A stretch of DNA of 64,000 nt from contig NC_021674.1 of the NCBI RefSeq assembly GCF_000247815.1, positions 6,589,738 through 6,653,737 of the forward strand. The letters run 5' to 3'. The position numbers and the translations under genes are program-made. Shown piece by piece: positions 26,791-39,096 of the stretch; positions within the stretch are counted from its first letter, which is position 1; every line of letters begins with the position of its first letter. The notes beneath the pieces are model-generated. The model was not told the origin of the DNA. It was given only the letters and a program-made list of their open reading frames with translations, and did not search any database. This DNA comes from Ficedula albicollis (lineage: Eukaryota > Chordata > Aves > Passeriformes > Muscicapidae).

Positions 26791-29700
26791 GAAAAAGAAC
26801 AGTAACAGAAGCATTAACAGAGAGAGATGGCATCTTGCTTTCTATGTGACTGTTGCACACAAAGTAGAGGACTTCCCTTTAGGTGCTTAACATTTCCATC
26901 AGCAAATCTGATGTAACCACTACCAAAGTACTCGTGCTCCTCTTTGGCTTCAGTCAGCATTGGCTCATTTAAAAAGATCAAGACTGAGATTTTCAGAAAG
27001 ATGCTACTCTGTTGTCAGGTTTTATTCCTGAATTTAAAGGACCAAGCACTATCTGTAAGGAGTGTGCCTTAGTGGATTTGTTCTGGTTTATTCCTGTGAC
27101 TGAAATCAGAATCTAATTTCACTTTTTTCCTTTCTGCTGTCTGTCATAGTAATGTTATGTTTGATAGTCATAGGTCGGAGCTCATCATACATTAGAAAGA
27201 CATTTTTCACTCAGTCAAAAATATTGCAGGTTTGCAGGCAGGAATAACTGTTTTGCAGATAATGTGGGTCTTTTCTAACTGTTGAATTCTTCAGTACTGA
27301 CCTAGGGCTCAGTTTCTGCTCCTCGTCATCTGCTCAGTGTGCCAAATACTGGGAACAAGGTTGCAACTGAAATTGGAAACAACCTTTGTCAGAAAACTTT
27401 TCTTCTGTGAGAAATAGAATTGTTGGAGATGCTTCTTCTCCCACATCTATGCTCCCAAGAAACTTTAGAGTTAAGACTGTCCTGAGTTTACATTTCTTTA
27501 TGTTTTATTATTAGTAAATGGCTATTCACAGTTGTGAGATGATTTTCCTTTGTGAGTTCATCAACTTGTATTGTTGCATTGCCATTTTGATAACTGTTGG
27601 AGCTAATGTTTTGGTCCCAGGAGGATGTGAACCAGTGAGTAATTGAGTCACAATTTGAATTATGCATGTAGCTATTGGCTGCCACCTCCCATTTCCCAGT
27701 GTACTTCCATATAATGATTCTACTGATTATAGACTTTTTTGATACACAAAAATGTACTTTTCTGACTAAATCATAATTAAGCCAGGAAGTAAGTATGTTT
27801 AGTTCCTTATGCTGTTCAGATAAGTAATGATTTACTATTTGCACTTGTAAGCTATTTTAAGGTTTTCTAATGGAAAGCTTTTCAAGGACAACAAGTTTAG
27901 GACAACCTGTTCATATCTTGGCATCCTCCATGGCTCTTATGGTGTCATTAATGACTTCCAGTTTATTCTCACCATGTAATTGCATACTTTTCCTGCATTC
28001 TGCTGATATTCAGTTTATTTAGCAGGACAGAACTAGGATCTAGGTGACCAACTATTTCTAGCTAAGATAGCACAACTGAACACCAGCATTAATGAAAGTT
28101 CAGTGTTTAGTTAATTACTGAATGAAAGATGTGGAATATGTAAAAGACAACAATGTCTATGGCAGCAATAGATTCTTATTTTCATTCAGTGTTACCAAAG
28201 AGGTACTTAAAGGTTGAGGGTGTCCCTGAGGTTTTAATATTCCTGTCTTTTTTTTGATGATGGATTCTTCAATGTGTTGTCTGTGCCTATCAACAGAAAT
28301 GTCGTACTGACACAGCAAGGTGAGTGGAATGGGGCAGGAGTGGCTGGTGTTCCAGCAGCTGTTTCAGACTTCACAGTCTTGTGTAGGTGCATGTACAGCT
28401 ATCTGCCTTTGGGCTGTTTAGGCATTAATTAAGGTGATTTTTGTGGCAATAATACAGAAAGTTATGAAGCAAGCAGAAGTACATTCAGGACCCTTTGTCC
28501 TCCAGTTCTGTAAGCAGGGTCTCCAGTTCATTGCTTCTGCTGCCTCCACACCTTATATGCTCTCTAAACAAGGATCATGATCCCAGTCCTGTCCTGTCAG
28601 ACATTGTGGGTGCATTGAATGACATCCTAAGCCTCATGTGACAGTGATTGAACAGCTGCATATCAGTAAAGAACTTAAGGGGTGCTGAATTTTGATCTAA
28701 TGGCAAAAGTTTCCACCTTGATTTGCAACAACCAGGCTGCTTTCTGTCATTTTTCCTGCAGTGTGCTTCCATTTCCCATCCTGCCTAAAAAAAAAAGCAA
28801 GCAGGTTTCTGCTATTCTTCAGCTAAAGTTATTTTACCTTTGATCATCATGCAAATTTCTGGCCAATTCAGGCAGAGCTTTTCAAACCATGTTCCACCAT
28901 CAAGCAGGGGTTTTCAGTCACTCTTCAGCACAAAGCCTCGCAATCTAGCTCTTTGTTGCTGGTGTTCAACTTCCAGCCTGTACTCCCTCTATCCCATATA
29001 ATTATTCACAGCCCAATTTTGGCTCTTTGTGAGGAAACTTGTCCCAGCATCCAGTACCCCACATCTGTTGCAGGTAATGCTGCAGTTGCTGTGTCTCCTG
29101 CCTCCATGGTCTGGGATCAGTGCAGAGCCATACCAGCACCCTGAAGCATTTCTTTGCTTCATTTGTTTTCAGCCTTTCAACATAAGCAGCAACAGTGGGA
29201 ATATCATTGCTGTACTTTTGCAAGATAATTTGGACACGGCCAAGGTTACTCCTGTGATGTTGTCTTCATGATTGGTAGGGATTAGATCTAGGAAGCACTG
29301 GCAATTATTTTGCAAATATGTGATTTAAGGTATATCAAGGTATAACTTGGGGGCTTTTCAGTACTACAGCATCATCATCCTGTTATCCCAGGTGGGACAG
29401 TCTTACCTCTGCCTCTGCTGGGAAGCAAATTCTCCAGGTGGGATTAGGGTTTATGAGCTGCCATGTGCATCCAGCTTCTTTTTCTGAGTGCAGAAATTTC
29501 TGCTTTTTCAGTCCAAGTGATGTACACCAGGTAGGCTAATACACTTCAGGTTTGTTTCACAAGCAGGAGGATGTAGGGCTTTTGTTAAAAGCCAAGCACT
29601 AAAGTGTCTGCAGCAATACTAAACCTTATTGCACTGGGACTATCTGATACCTCCTGAGTTGTCACTTGGATTTAGAAGAATGAAATTATATTCTAATTAT

Positions 29701-29881
29701 AAAATTATGAAGAATTGAATCCATAGTGTAAAATTATAATTTTGCAGTGTTATATTTTGATTGTTGCGTTGTAAACTCAGTCATAATACTTTAATAATAA
29801 AATTAATTTATTTAATAATACAGGGCTATTGAAAAATTCAATATTTATTATAAAAGTAAAAATATTTATTGAATAATTACA
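26791..29881. other. Unique non-coding sequence, very AT-rich at its right end
   Basis: No gene or repeat family is supported. A minus-strand frame of 118 codons (27488-27844) lacks any recognisable motif. The last 200 bp (29670-29880) are dominated by A and T with many TTATT/AATAA words. Confidence 0.5.
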
Positions 29882-29959
29882 TTTCTCATCAGATTTTGGC
29901 TTATTTAATTTACTTTCTAAACTCTTTTTACCTCTCTGCTTTTTCAGTGGTTCAATAAA
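29882..29959. repeat. Diverged repeat, left copy of a pair 1.1 kb apart
   Basis: This 78-bp segment (TTTCTCATCAGATTTTGGCT at its start) aligns with 30981-31059 in the same orientation. I count 10 mismatches over the last 50 aligned positions, with one indel nearer the start. The shared core includes ACCTCTCTGCTTTTTCAGTGG against GCCTCTCTACTTTCTCAGTGG. It could be an old segmental duplication or two copies of an unrecognised dispersed repeat. Confidence 0.75.
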
Positions 29960-30180
29960 TTATACTTGAATGTAGACCTCAGAAAGTTCTTGTTTTATTA
30001 TTAAAGGCTCCATCATTTCTAATAGGCGTGGCCATCCTTTGGTGCTGCTGTCTCAAACCCCTTTTCCCTCTCTGATCCTCTATTACTTGTTCCACCACAG
30101 AAGTCTGCTAGTTTGATTTTGCAAGTTAGTAAGATTTCCATGTGACAATTTGTATGGAAACTCCCCAGGCTGGTTTTGTT

Positions 30181-30284
30181 TATATGCAAACAATGTATGT
30201 TTGTTATTATGCAAATATACATTATATTTGTTAATATACAAACAATGTATATTGTTAATATACAAACACCTAGAGGTGTTTGTA
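30181..30284. repeat. AT-rich repeat region ending in a near-perfect palindrome
   Basis: TTGTTAATATACAAAC occurs twice close together, with related TATGCAAACAATGTATG and TTATGCAAATATACATT words to the left. At 30261-30284 the sequence forms 11-bp inverted arms (TACAAACACCT and AGGTGTTTGTA) around a 2-base centre. It could form a hairpin or mark the end of an old inverted-repeat element. No family is recognised. Confidence 0.8.
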
Positions 30285-30728
30285 CTGTATAAAGTCGTGT
30301 CATGTTATCTGTGCTGTATCCTCATCCCACATTGGAGAACTTGCTGCGCTGTTGTTTTTCAACATGAAGTGTGTCTTTTGTACTGTTCATTTCAAAATAT
30401 TTTAAAGATATTATAGCTAAGAGTCCATTCTTTTCTCCAGCTACAGAATAGCATTGTTTTACATCTTGGACTTCAACAAGTCTTGACTTCTTTTTCATTG
30501 TTGCTGAGCTTTTAAAGGTCCTTCTTTCCTGAAATGCCCTGGAGATTGATTTATATGAGTTTTGAATCCTGCACATATAGCCTGGTTGATAATCACTACT
30601 GCACAAGTGCTATTCCTATAGATGAGGATTTTTATTAACACTAAGGATTGCAATCTCTTTCTGTAAGAGTACACAGGTAATTTTTTTCTTTATACTTCAC
30701 TGATACATTTGATTGATTTGACTTTGTG
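30285..30728. other. Unique non-coding sequence
   Basis: Nothing recognisable is seen between the palindromic region and the 77-bp tandem repeat. Confidence 0.5.
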
Positions 30729-30933
30729 TAGTTTTAGACAAACCCTGATAAGTGAGGGTGTGATTACTGTTGGTGGGAGTATCTGATAAAAATTACTGAA
30801 ATAAATAGTTTTAGACAAACCCTGATAAGTGAGGGTGGGATTACTGTTGGTGGGAATATCTGATAAAAATTACTGAAATAACAGGGTGTGATTACTGTTG
30901 GTGGGAGTATCTGATAAAAATTACTGAAATAAA
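30729..30933. repeat. Tandem repeat, 77-bp unit, two full copies and one partial
   Basis: Copy one starts at 30729 and copy two at 30806, both with TAGTTTTAGACAAACCCTGA. A third, 5'-shortened copy starts at about 30894 with GGGTGTGATTACTGTTGGTG. The copies differ by one or two bases each. The partial third copy resembles copy one (GTGTGATT, GGGAGTATC) more than copy two. Confidence 0.93.
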
Positions 30934-30980
30934 CAATTAGATTTTTATTTTCAAGATGTCTTAAATGTTGGGTAATTTTG

Positions 30981-31059
30981 TTTCTCATCAGGTTTTACCT
31001 GAGTTAAACTTACATTCCAAGCCATTTTTGCCTCTCTACTTTCTCAGTGGCTCAGTAAA
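30981..31059. repeat. Diverged repeat, right copy of the pair with 29882-29959
   Basis: This is the partner of the segment at 29882-29959, in the same orientation. It starts TTTCTCATCAGGTTTTACCT and ends CTCAGTGGCTCAGTAAA. The level of divergence suggests an old event. Confidence 0.75.
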
Positions 31060-32088
31060 ACAATTTTACCACTTCTGTGGTGAGAGAAGAAGCTGCTTAT
31101 TGCTCTCCAAAACAGAGATAAAGCAAGTGATCATCAGTTTTGAAAGAAGTGTAATTACTTTTCGGCCAAGGCAGTAGTGCACATTAAAACCTGTGTTCCT
31201 GGAGAACAATGTACATTACATGAGCTTGGCATCTGACATTTTCATTCTCTGTGAGCTGGGCTTTTGAAATCTCTCAAAGTAACTTGTAAGGCTTGTGTGC
31301 AAGCTGTATCAAATCTAAGCTTTGAATTGCCCTGCTCCATATCACTGCACTTCTCTTCCATCCTCAAGTACAAGCAGGGCATGTTTCTCTTAGTTTGCAA
31401 ATTCATGCAGAAAACTTACCTTTTTGATTTAGGATTTACTAGATATCGAATTTTATGTCAGTGTTATAAGGTCCAGTGGTGTTTTATCTGCTGATTAGTT
31501 TTATAATGTAAAGTGCCTGGTGATGCATTGCGTGGAAGTTGCTATAAAAATAGTTTATGGTGTGATAGCAAGGAGAAATGTGAGGAGAGCAGATTCACTT
31601 TATTAGATGAGCAGGAGTCCCCAAGCAATCATTTGTCAACAGTAGTTAACAATTGGTTTATCTTCAATCACTGAACCCTTAATAAACATGATTTTTAGCT
31701 GAAGTGAAATGCTTATATTGAAAATAAAGTAAAGGGAATTTATAGGTCTGTGTCAGTTTTATCTATTAAGGTAAAAAAATGGGATGCATATCTACTTTTT
31801 CCACTAAATATCTTTTCCAATAACCGTGTTGACGAAAACAGGCATAATGAAATAGTCTTTCTCAATGTTATGTGAACAAAGTCCTTTCCTGTGAAAAAAA
31901 CAGATGAAATTATATGTATTTGTTTAATTCCATTATGTCTATGATAGTTGACAGGAATGAGCACAGTCATTCTGTATAGAGAGGTCTCATTACCTGTAAG
32001 CACAAATGTTTCTTTAAAGCTATTTTTCAAGTGCAGTCTATCATATTATGTCCTATTTGGTAGCAGGCAGTTTGTTTTCAAGCCTTAT
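31060..32088. other. Unique non-coding sequence
   Basis: No gene or repeat is recognised. The segment around 31500-31700 is AT-rich with scattered CpG and looks non-repetitive. Confidence 0.5.
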
Positions 32089-32253
32089 TGGACTGTAGCC
32101 TCAGATATTAAGAATTTTGACAAAATCAGCATCAAAGGGCAGCTTTGGCAGTTGGCTCTTCACAACAATTATGGACTGTAGCCTCAGATATTAAGAATTT
32201 TGAAAAAATCAGCATCAAAGGGCAACTTTGGCAGTTGGCTCTTCACAACAATT
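32089..32253. repeat. Direct tandem duplication, 83-bp unit, two copies
   Basis: Copy one is 32089-32171 and copy two 32172-32253; both begin TGGACTGTAGCCTCAGATAT. The two differences I see are GACAAAATC against GAAAAAATC and GGCAGC against GGCAAC. Confidence 0.93.
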
Positions 32254-33006
32254 GGCCAAGGAATTTCTGACAGCCCTGGTAGATACCGTGGGTATTCTCA
32301 TCTTAGTTTTACAAATGGAGAGCTTAAGACTTTGGTTAAAGCTTTCTGTGCATCTGAATTCACGTGGGTTGGTTTTGTTGTTTGGGTTTTTTTTTTGGAC
32401 AGACTTCAAAAGTATTATCAGAATTCCTGAATTTTGGAATGAAGTTTGTTGTAAGACCTTTTAAACAATAGCAGTAATTTTACAAGTGTCTGTGTGTGAT
32501 GACCCTACATTAGCTTGGGCTGAAGTTGGGGCTAAGTGTAAAAAGACACATTTTTCATACGTGGGCTCACTTCTCCTGAACATAATTGTGTTGTACCTGA
32601 GCTTCAGTGTGGGATTTGGGTGAATTTTGTTTCAGAGGACATTATTGGCATATAAATGTTAGCTGCAGATAAAAGGATTGTCTTGGGCTGGTTTGTCTGC
32701 TTGTGGTTTAGGGACAGATTTGTTCACCTACTATTTCTGAAGTCAGTGAAATTAAGGGAAATTGGCTCTCAGCAACTGAAAAGTGTGCCTTAACTGCACT
32801 TTTCAAAATAAGGATGTGCTTTGTGTGTAATTGGATAACCAGCACTTGTGGCTGTGACATCAGATCTTTTTATCAAAGACGAGACTGCTAAATAATTAGT
32901 GTTTGAAAAGCAAGGATTGACATGGACAACAGCAGCCTCATGTCTTTTCTCATATGTGTATTGGACTGTGAGCATGACTGTGGAAAGGTAAAGCTATAGA
33001 TTATTC
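32254..33006. other. Unique non-coding sequence
   Basis: No supported feature. Confidence 0.5.
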
Positions 33007-33122
33007 ACAGAAACACAGAATGCTTTGGGTTGAGGGGAACCTTCAAGATCATCTCATTCCAACACCCTTGCCATGGGCAGGGACACCTTCTACTAGGCCA
33101 GGTTGCTCAAAGTCCTGTGCCA
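33007..33122 (-). mobile_element. CR1 LINE 3' fragment
   Basis: The plus strand shows AGAAACACAGAATGCTTTGG, GATCATCTCATTCCAACACC and CCATGGGCAGGGACACCTTC, then AGGCCAGGTTGCTCAAAG, before the match stops. This is the reversed tail of the same CR1 subfamily as the copy at 5448. Confidence 0.88.
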
Positions 33123-33267
33123 GCAATTGTAGTTTCCATTGAATTCTAGGCATGTGCATGCTTTGGAAAGCCCTTACTGATGTTAAATTTACATACTTGG
33201 GAAAATAAAGGTAAAATTTTTTTCCAGCAATTGCCATGCCTCTGACTGATAAGTGGTTTTCCATCCC

Positions 33268-33383
33268 AGAATCGCAAGGTTGGAAGAGACCTCCAAGATC
33301 ACCAAGTCCAACCCATGCCCTGACACCTCAACTAAACCATGGCACCAAGTGCCACATCCAGTCTTGTTTTATACACCTATCAG
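33268..33383 (-). mobile_element. CR1 LINE 3' fragment of a different subfamily
   Basis: The plus strand shows AGAATCGCAAGGTTGGAAG, GACCTCCAAGATCACCAAGT, CCAACCCATGCCCTGACACC and CTAAACCATGGCACCAAGTG. The tail differs from the neighbour 150 bp to the left, so this is an independent insertion in the same orientation rather than a split copy. Confidence 0.85.
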
Positions 33384-33819
33384 CTGAGATACAGGATTTC
33401 TTTCCTTGGGTATATGTTGTAGCTATTATTAATCATTTATACTCATTAGCAGTTCTTCTAATTAGCTGGATGATAAGGCATTCAGCCCTACCATTTTTTC
33501 CTTTAAAGTTCTAGATATCTTAACACAGCAGGAAGTAAAGTGGGGAAACATCATTTTGTGCAAGAGCCATTTAAAGATGACTTCTGCCAAGGGCTTTTAA
33601 TGGCATAGGACCTTTTTATATGGCAGATGTCTAGTTAATGAAAAAAATGTGCCTTTTAATAATTAAAAGGAAAAATCTTTCCACAAGCTACCAAAATCTA
33701 CAAGATAATAGTTGAGAATTTCAGAAATTTTGAGGAGAAATATAATAATGTGAAAAATAGGAACAATTTGAACAAAGCCACTCTAAGTAGGCTCTGGTGA
33801 GATTAAAGAAAAAGAAAAA

Positions 33820-33822
<3 letters not shown>
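33384..33822. other. Unique AT-rich non-coding sequence
   Basis: No feature is supported; the right end becomes purine-rich just before the C run. Confidence 0.5.

Positions 33823-33916
<94 letters not shown>
33823..33916. repeat. Homopolymer run of 94 C
   Basis: An unbroken C run between GAAAAATAA on the left and TATATTTGTC on the right. Unlike the three longer runs in this window, I find no repeated flank around it. A pure run this long is rare in vertebrate DNA, so it may be over-called, but a shorter genuine run is possible. Confidence 0.9.
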
Positions 33917-34905
33917 TATATTTGTCATTAATAATGTAAAAATAGGGGAAGTTTCAGTTGTTGTTTTTAAGTTTTAAGACTTGTTTTTAAGACTCTGCTT
34001 CAAATTCTAAGAATTTTAATGCAATATAAACAGTTTTTTCCTGTTTCTGAAGGGAGAATGAGTAATACATGTTATTATTGAAACCAAAATACAATTTTGT
34101 GTCTTCAAATTGGTTAGTTATCATTTTCTTAAAATCCCCATCTCTAACAAAATTCAGTGCAAATCCACCTGAGTGGCATTGTTATAATAATTGAATATCA
34201 GAGTTAATGCAATATTCAAAAGGTTCACTTCCTTGTTTTCTCTTGCCTGTCTGTGTGTGAGATCAGCAGTTAATGAATCTTGAGGCAGCACAATTGTTCT
34301 GTTAGCCTCTCAATATATATGTGGACTTTCAGTAGAAAGGAAATTTTTTAATCTACAATTTAATGTCTTTTCATTGTCTAAGAGCTGTCTTTTGCTAGAA
34401 AATATTATTTCTCTGTATTGAAAGGCTGAGAAATGAAATATGCTAATAAAAGGATATCTGATTCATTATCCAGAGAATAGTTTAATGGAGGTTCAGGGGG
34501 AGGGATTAGAAAATTTATGATACAAATTAAAATGTGTTTTTTGGTTGAATCCATGACACATTTTTATGGGGTTTTTTTGCAGTAAAAGATAAATTGTGAC
34601 TAATATTAAATAGGTTATTGGAGGGCAAAAGAGGAGGAAGTTTTATAATGGATTTGGATCCTCAGAGCCAAATCAACAAGCCAGGCTATAGGATTTCAAA
34701 GGGCTCATATATGGAGTTTCTAATTATTTAGTTTACAGTAGTACCAAAAGCATCAGCTGCTGCATCGACTCCCTTGATAGCAAAAACTCTGTTCTGGAAG
34801 TTTCCATTTTTAACAGTTAAAAAAATAGGGTGAAGAAAGGGCAAAACTTGTTCTTTTTGTCCTGCTGCACCTGTGACAGTTTAGCAGCCTCAATAAGCTC
34901 AAGGA
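33917..34905. other. Unique AT-rich non-coding sequence
   Basis: No repeat family or gene is recognised. Several short AT-rich, homeodomain-like words occur but nothing that I can define. Confidence 0.5.
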
Positions 34906-34973
34906 GGGATATGGGATATGGGATATGGGATATGGGATATGGGATATGGGATATGGGATATGGGATATGGGAT
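34906..34973. repeat. (GGGATAT)n minisatellite, about 9.7 copies
   Basis: A perfect heptamer array that breaks at GGGATCTG. Because 7 is not a multiple of 3, it produces the repeated GYGIWDM-type peptide in the overlapping frames, which is not a gene. It supplies regularly spaced GGG triplets on the plus strand. Confidence 0.97.
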
Positions 34974-35657
34974 CTGTCCTGTGCCCCAGTGCCAGGGCAT
35001 GTGGTTCCACCAGTCTGTCCTGTAGGAAAAGGAAAGGGCATCACAGAGGAGCTTGAGCTCCCTGTGGGATTAGCCTCATGTTCCTTACCTCCCTATCCAT
35101 TTAATAAGGGAAGTAGATTGTCCTTTCATTTTAAAATAATGATGTCCAGGCTGACTTTGCACATTATCATCATCTCATGAATTGAGACAACACCACCCAG
35201 TTCTCCCATGTTGGGTCTCTTCAGGCAAATTGATAATACAGGCTTGTTTTAATCTTCACTGTGTTAGAAAGAATATCCCTAATATTTACAGTTGCTGTTT
35301 AATACATCTCCTGATAGGACTTTTATCCTGTCATTCACAAGATTGATTTGTGCCCTGATTTCTGTGGCAGAAGGACTCCTGAAGGTACTCCAGAGAAGCT
35401 GCCAAGCTAAGCTGCACTAGTTCTGTCATCATTTTCATTGCTGAGAAGAAAACATTTTTCTTCAGCGTCTGCTGTTTCTCCTTTCTTGATAGAAAGCACT
35501 TTGCATGTGCTGTTCCTCTCATAACACTTTTTCTGTCATGTCAACAGTCAGGTGGAGGAGCAAAAGTGCAACTTGCTCTCAATGAAGCAGGGAAGGAAAC
35601 CTTCCCACTCTGCTCCACTCAGGTTTACTGAAATAAGCTGTGCCCCTTCAGCTGTTT
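34974..35657. other. Unique non-coding sequence
   Basis: No supported feature. Confidence 0.5.
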
Positions 35658-35717
35658 GTTGATGTTTGGACTCAATAATCTTAGAGGTCTTTTCCAGTCC
35701 TTACGGTTCTGTGATTG
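35658..35717 (+). mobile_element. CR1 LINE, extreme 3' end
   Basis: GTTTGGACTCAATAATCTTA followed by GAGGTCTTTTCCAGTCC and GGTTCTGTGATTG is the sense-strand end of CR1, including the start of its short ATTCTGTGATT-type tail repeat. Only about 60 bp are recognisable. Confidence 0.8.
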
Positions 35718-37689
35718 CCTTGCTGCTGGTGGCAGCATCATTATCTCTCTGCTGTGAAGGACCAGGGCTCAGGAGCACTGTCTACTGCTCCCAGCCTGGA
35801 ACTGTGCAGGAATTGTGCTTACACCTCACTGAAGGCCAGAGGATTTCATTTATAACCCAAATATCTGAGTACCAAGGGGAACAGAGGGCCAGGCTGACCC
35901 TCAGGTGCTGAAGCCTTACTGTACCTACCAGGGTTTCATGAAGCCACCTGCGTGACTGTAACTCTGTGGGAGATAAAGTGATTTAAAGCTACACTTGGGC
36001 AACAGTAGCATAGAAATATGTGCATGTCTTAAGGATCACAGGGCTAATGTAGTGCTGTGAGAACTTCTGGCATGGTAGTGAAATTTTGAGTTAAAAATAT
36101 TCCTGAAATCATGTTCTTTGCAATAAAAGCTTGTATAATAAAATCTTGTTCAATGGAGATACATGGCAAAATTTAAAAATCTCTCTGACTATTTCTGCAA
36201 ATTCCATGACTACATAAGCATTGAGCAGTGCCTTGGAGAATATAAAGTTCTCAGATTTGTGTAAATCCCACCGGTCTTTAAAGCATTACACATACAAAGT
36301 GAATCTTGGGACATTCTTCCCCTGTAGATCCCAAACCAATGAAGATTCATGAAATGTTGAACGCCCCTTATTTTTTCAAACCTTAGTTTTAATGATTCTG
36401 ATTTATCTAAATATGTTCAGTACATCTTTAGGTTTACAGAAGCAGGATCTGACTTTCTGGCCTCCAACAAGAAACCTGAAATTGTTGTGACACACTGTAA
36501 TTTAGCTTTAAGCAACAACCACTTGGGATAAGCTGATGGTACAGTAAAAGGTACAGTAAAGGAATACGAGTAAGAAACCCACAGATCATAAGTATTTTCA
36601 TATTGCTCCCTAATCCTGCAGAGGGAAAAAATAGTGTGTCTTGCACTGAGTAAAGCTGGCAATTGAAAAACTTAAGAACTTAAGATTTATGGCACAATGA
36701 CAATTTCATGACTCTTCATGGTTTCAGGAGGTTTTCCCCTATTCCTGATTATTACCAGAGGTACTACAGTAAACAGAAATTGTTTGCCTAATAATTGCTG
36801 ACACATATTTTCTAAACCTCTTCCATAACTTTCTTGCTTTTTAAACCCAGCATCATTTAACACCAAACATCTAAATCTTAAAATAAACTGTCAATGCTGG
36901 TTGTTTCTCACAGCTGATATAAATATGAACAATATAAGTAGGCAAACATTCTTCAAGTAACAACACATTCAGTTGTACAACTGAAATGCTGATTGCCTCT
37001 TTCAGAGTATTTTAAATATGGGTTTTAAATGAGCTAAAGTAATGGATAAAAGATGAGAAATGGTGCAAAAGGCTCTCTGTGGTAGGAATTTGTAGACTTC
37101 TAATGCAGGCTCTCTAGTGTATTTGATATGGTTTTGGAAGAAGAAAAGATTAGGCAAAAAATTCTGGTATTATTCCTTGCGTTGCCATCCTGTCTTCAGG
37201 TATTGTTGTGTGTAGATATCGTGTAGGGATGAACAACCCAACTCAAAGAAGCAGCGCATTTGTCAAATTGCCAAGAAGTGTTTCATCGTTCTTGAGTTCT
37301 ACCACTTCCCTTGTGCTTGATCACTAATGCTTAGTCTAACATCTGCCAAAAGCCAGTGACCCCACAGCACAAATGAAATGAGCTTTGCTCCTGTTTCTGT
37401 GGGTTGTGGTAGCATAAGCCAGACTGCAGCCAGCTGTTCTGAGACCGCGGGTGAAGGCAGACACAAGTCTCTCACGTGGGATTAGATGTCAAGCTAGATT
37501 GTGTATTACATGTCCATAACTTGGCACAAGCTTTCTGCATTGCAGGCCTGGGGAGAGCTCAGTATGTATTCCAGAACTCCAGAAAAACTCAGTTCTCTGA
37601 TGTAATGGGTGGTGTTTGCACTGCTTAAGTAGTGGTTTGTCTTTATTTTCTTCTGATTCACTCAGAGTCAGGATTAAAAACATGAAGGA
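35718..37689. other. Unique non-coding sequence
   Basis: No repeat family, RNA gene or exon is recognised. Confidence 0.5.
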
Positions 37690-38016
37690 GATGAATTTTC
37701 TCGTGTTCAGGCTTGGTTGTTTATTAAATCTTATCTGAAGTACAGAGAGTTCTGCAACGCTTCCAGCTACCAGCTACAAGCAAGCAAAATGGAGATGAAT
37801 CCAGCTAGCTACAAGGTGTTTTAAAGCTAAACAGTCCAATAAGAAATAACATCTCTATTATTTATACTTTTGACCCAATAACCAAACTCCTGTGACCTGC
37901 AGTGCAGCACTAACTGTCCAACCAGAAACTACAACCTGAAATCATGAAGAAGGAAGAAGAGAGAATGGAGACAACACCCAAAATCCTCCATCTTGTCCCA
38001 TACCTATCACTATATT

Positions 38017-38966
<950 letters not shown>

Positions 38967-39096
38967 GTTGTTCTCCTGGGGGTCAGTGTCAGGAAGCACA
39001 GGAAGCTCAAAAATCCCAGGTTTCTGTGATTCAATACTTTGGAACTTTTCTTAAGGAAAGTTAGACAGCTACTACTTCTCTCTTTCACCCCTGACA

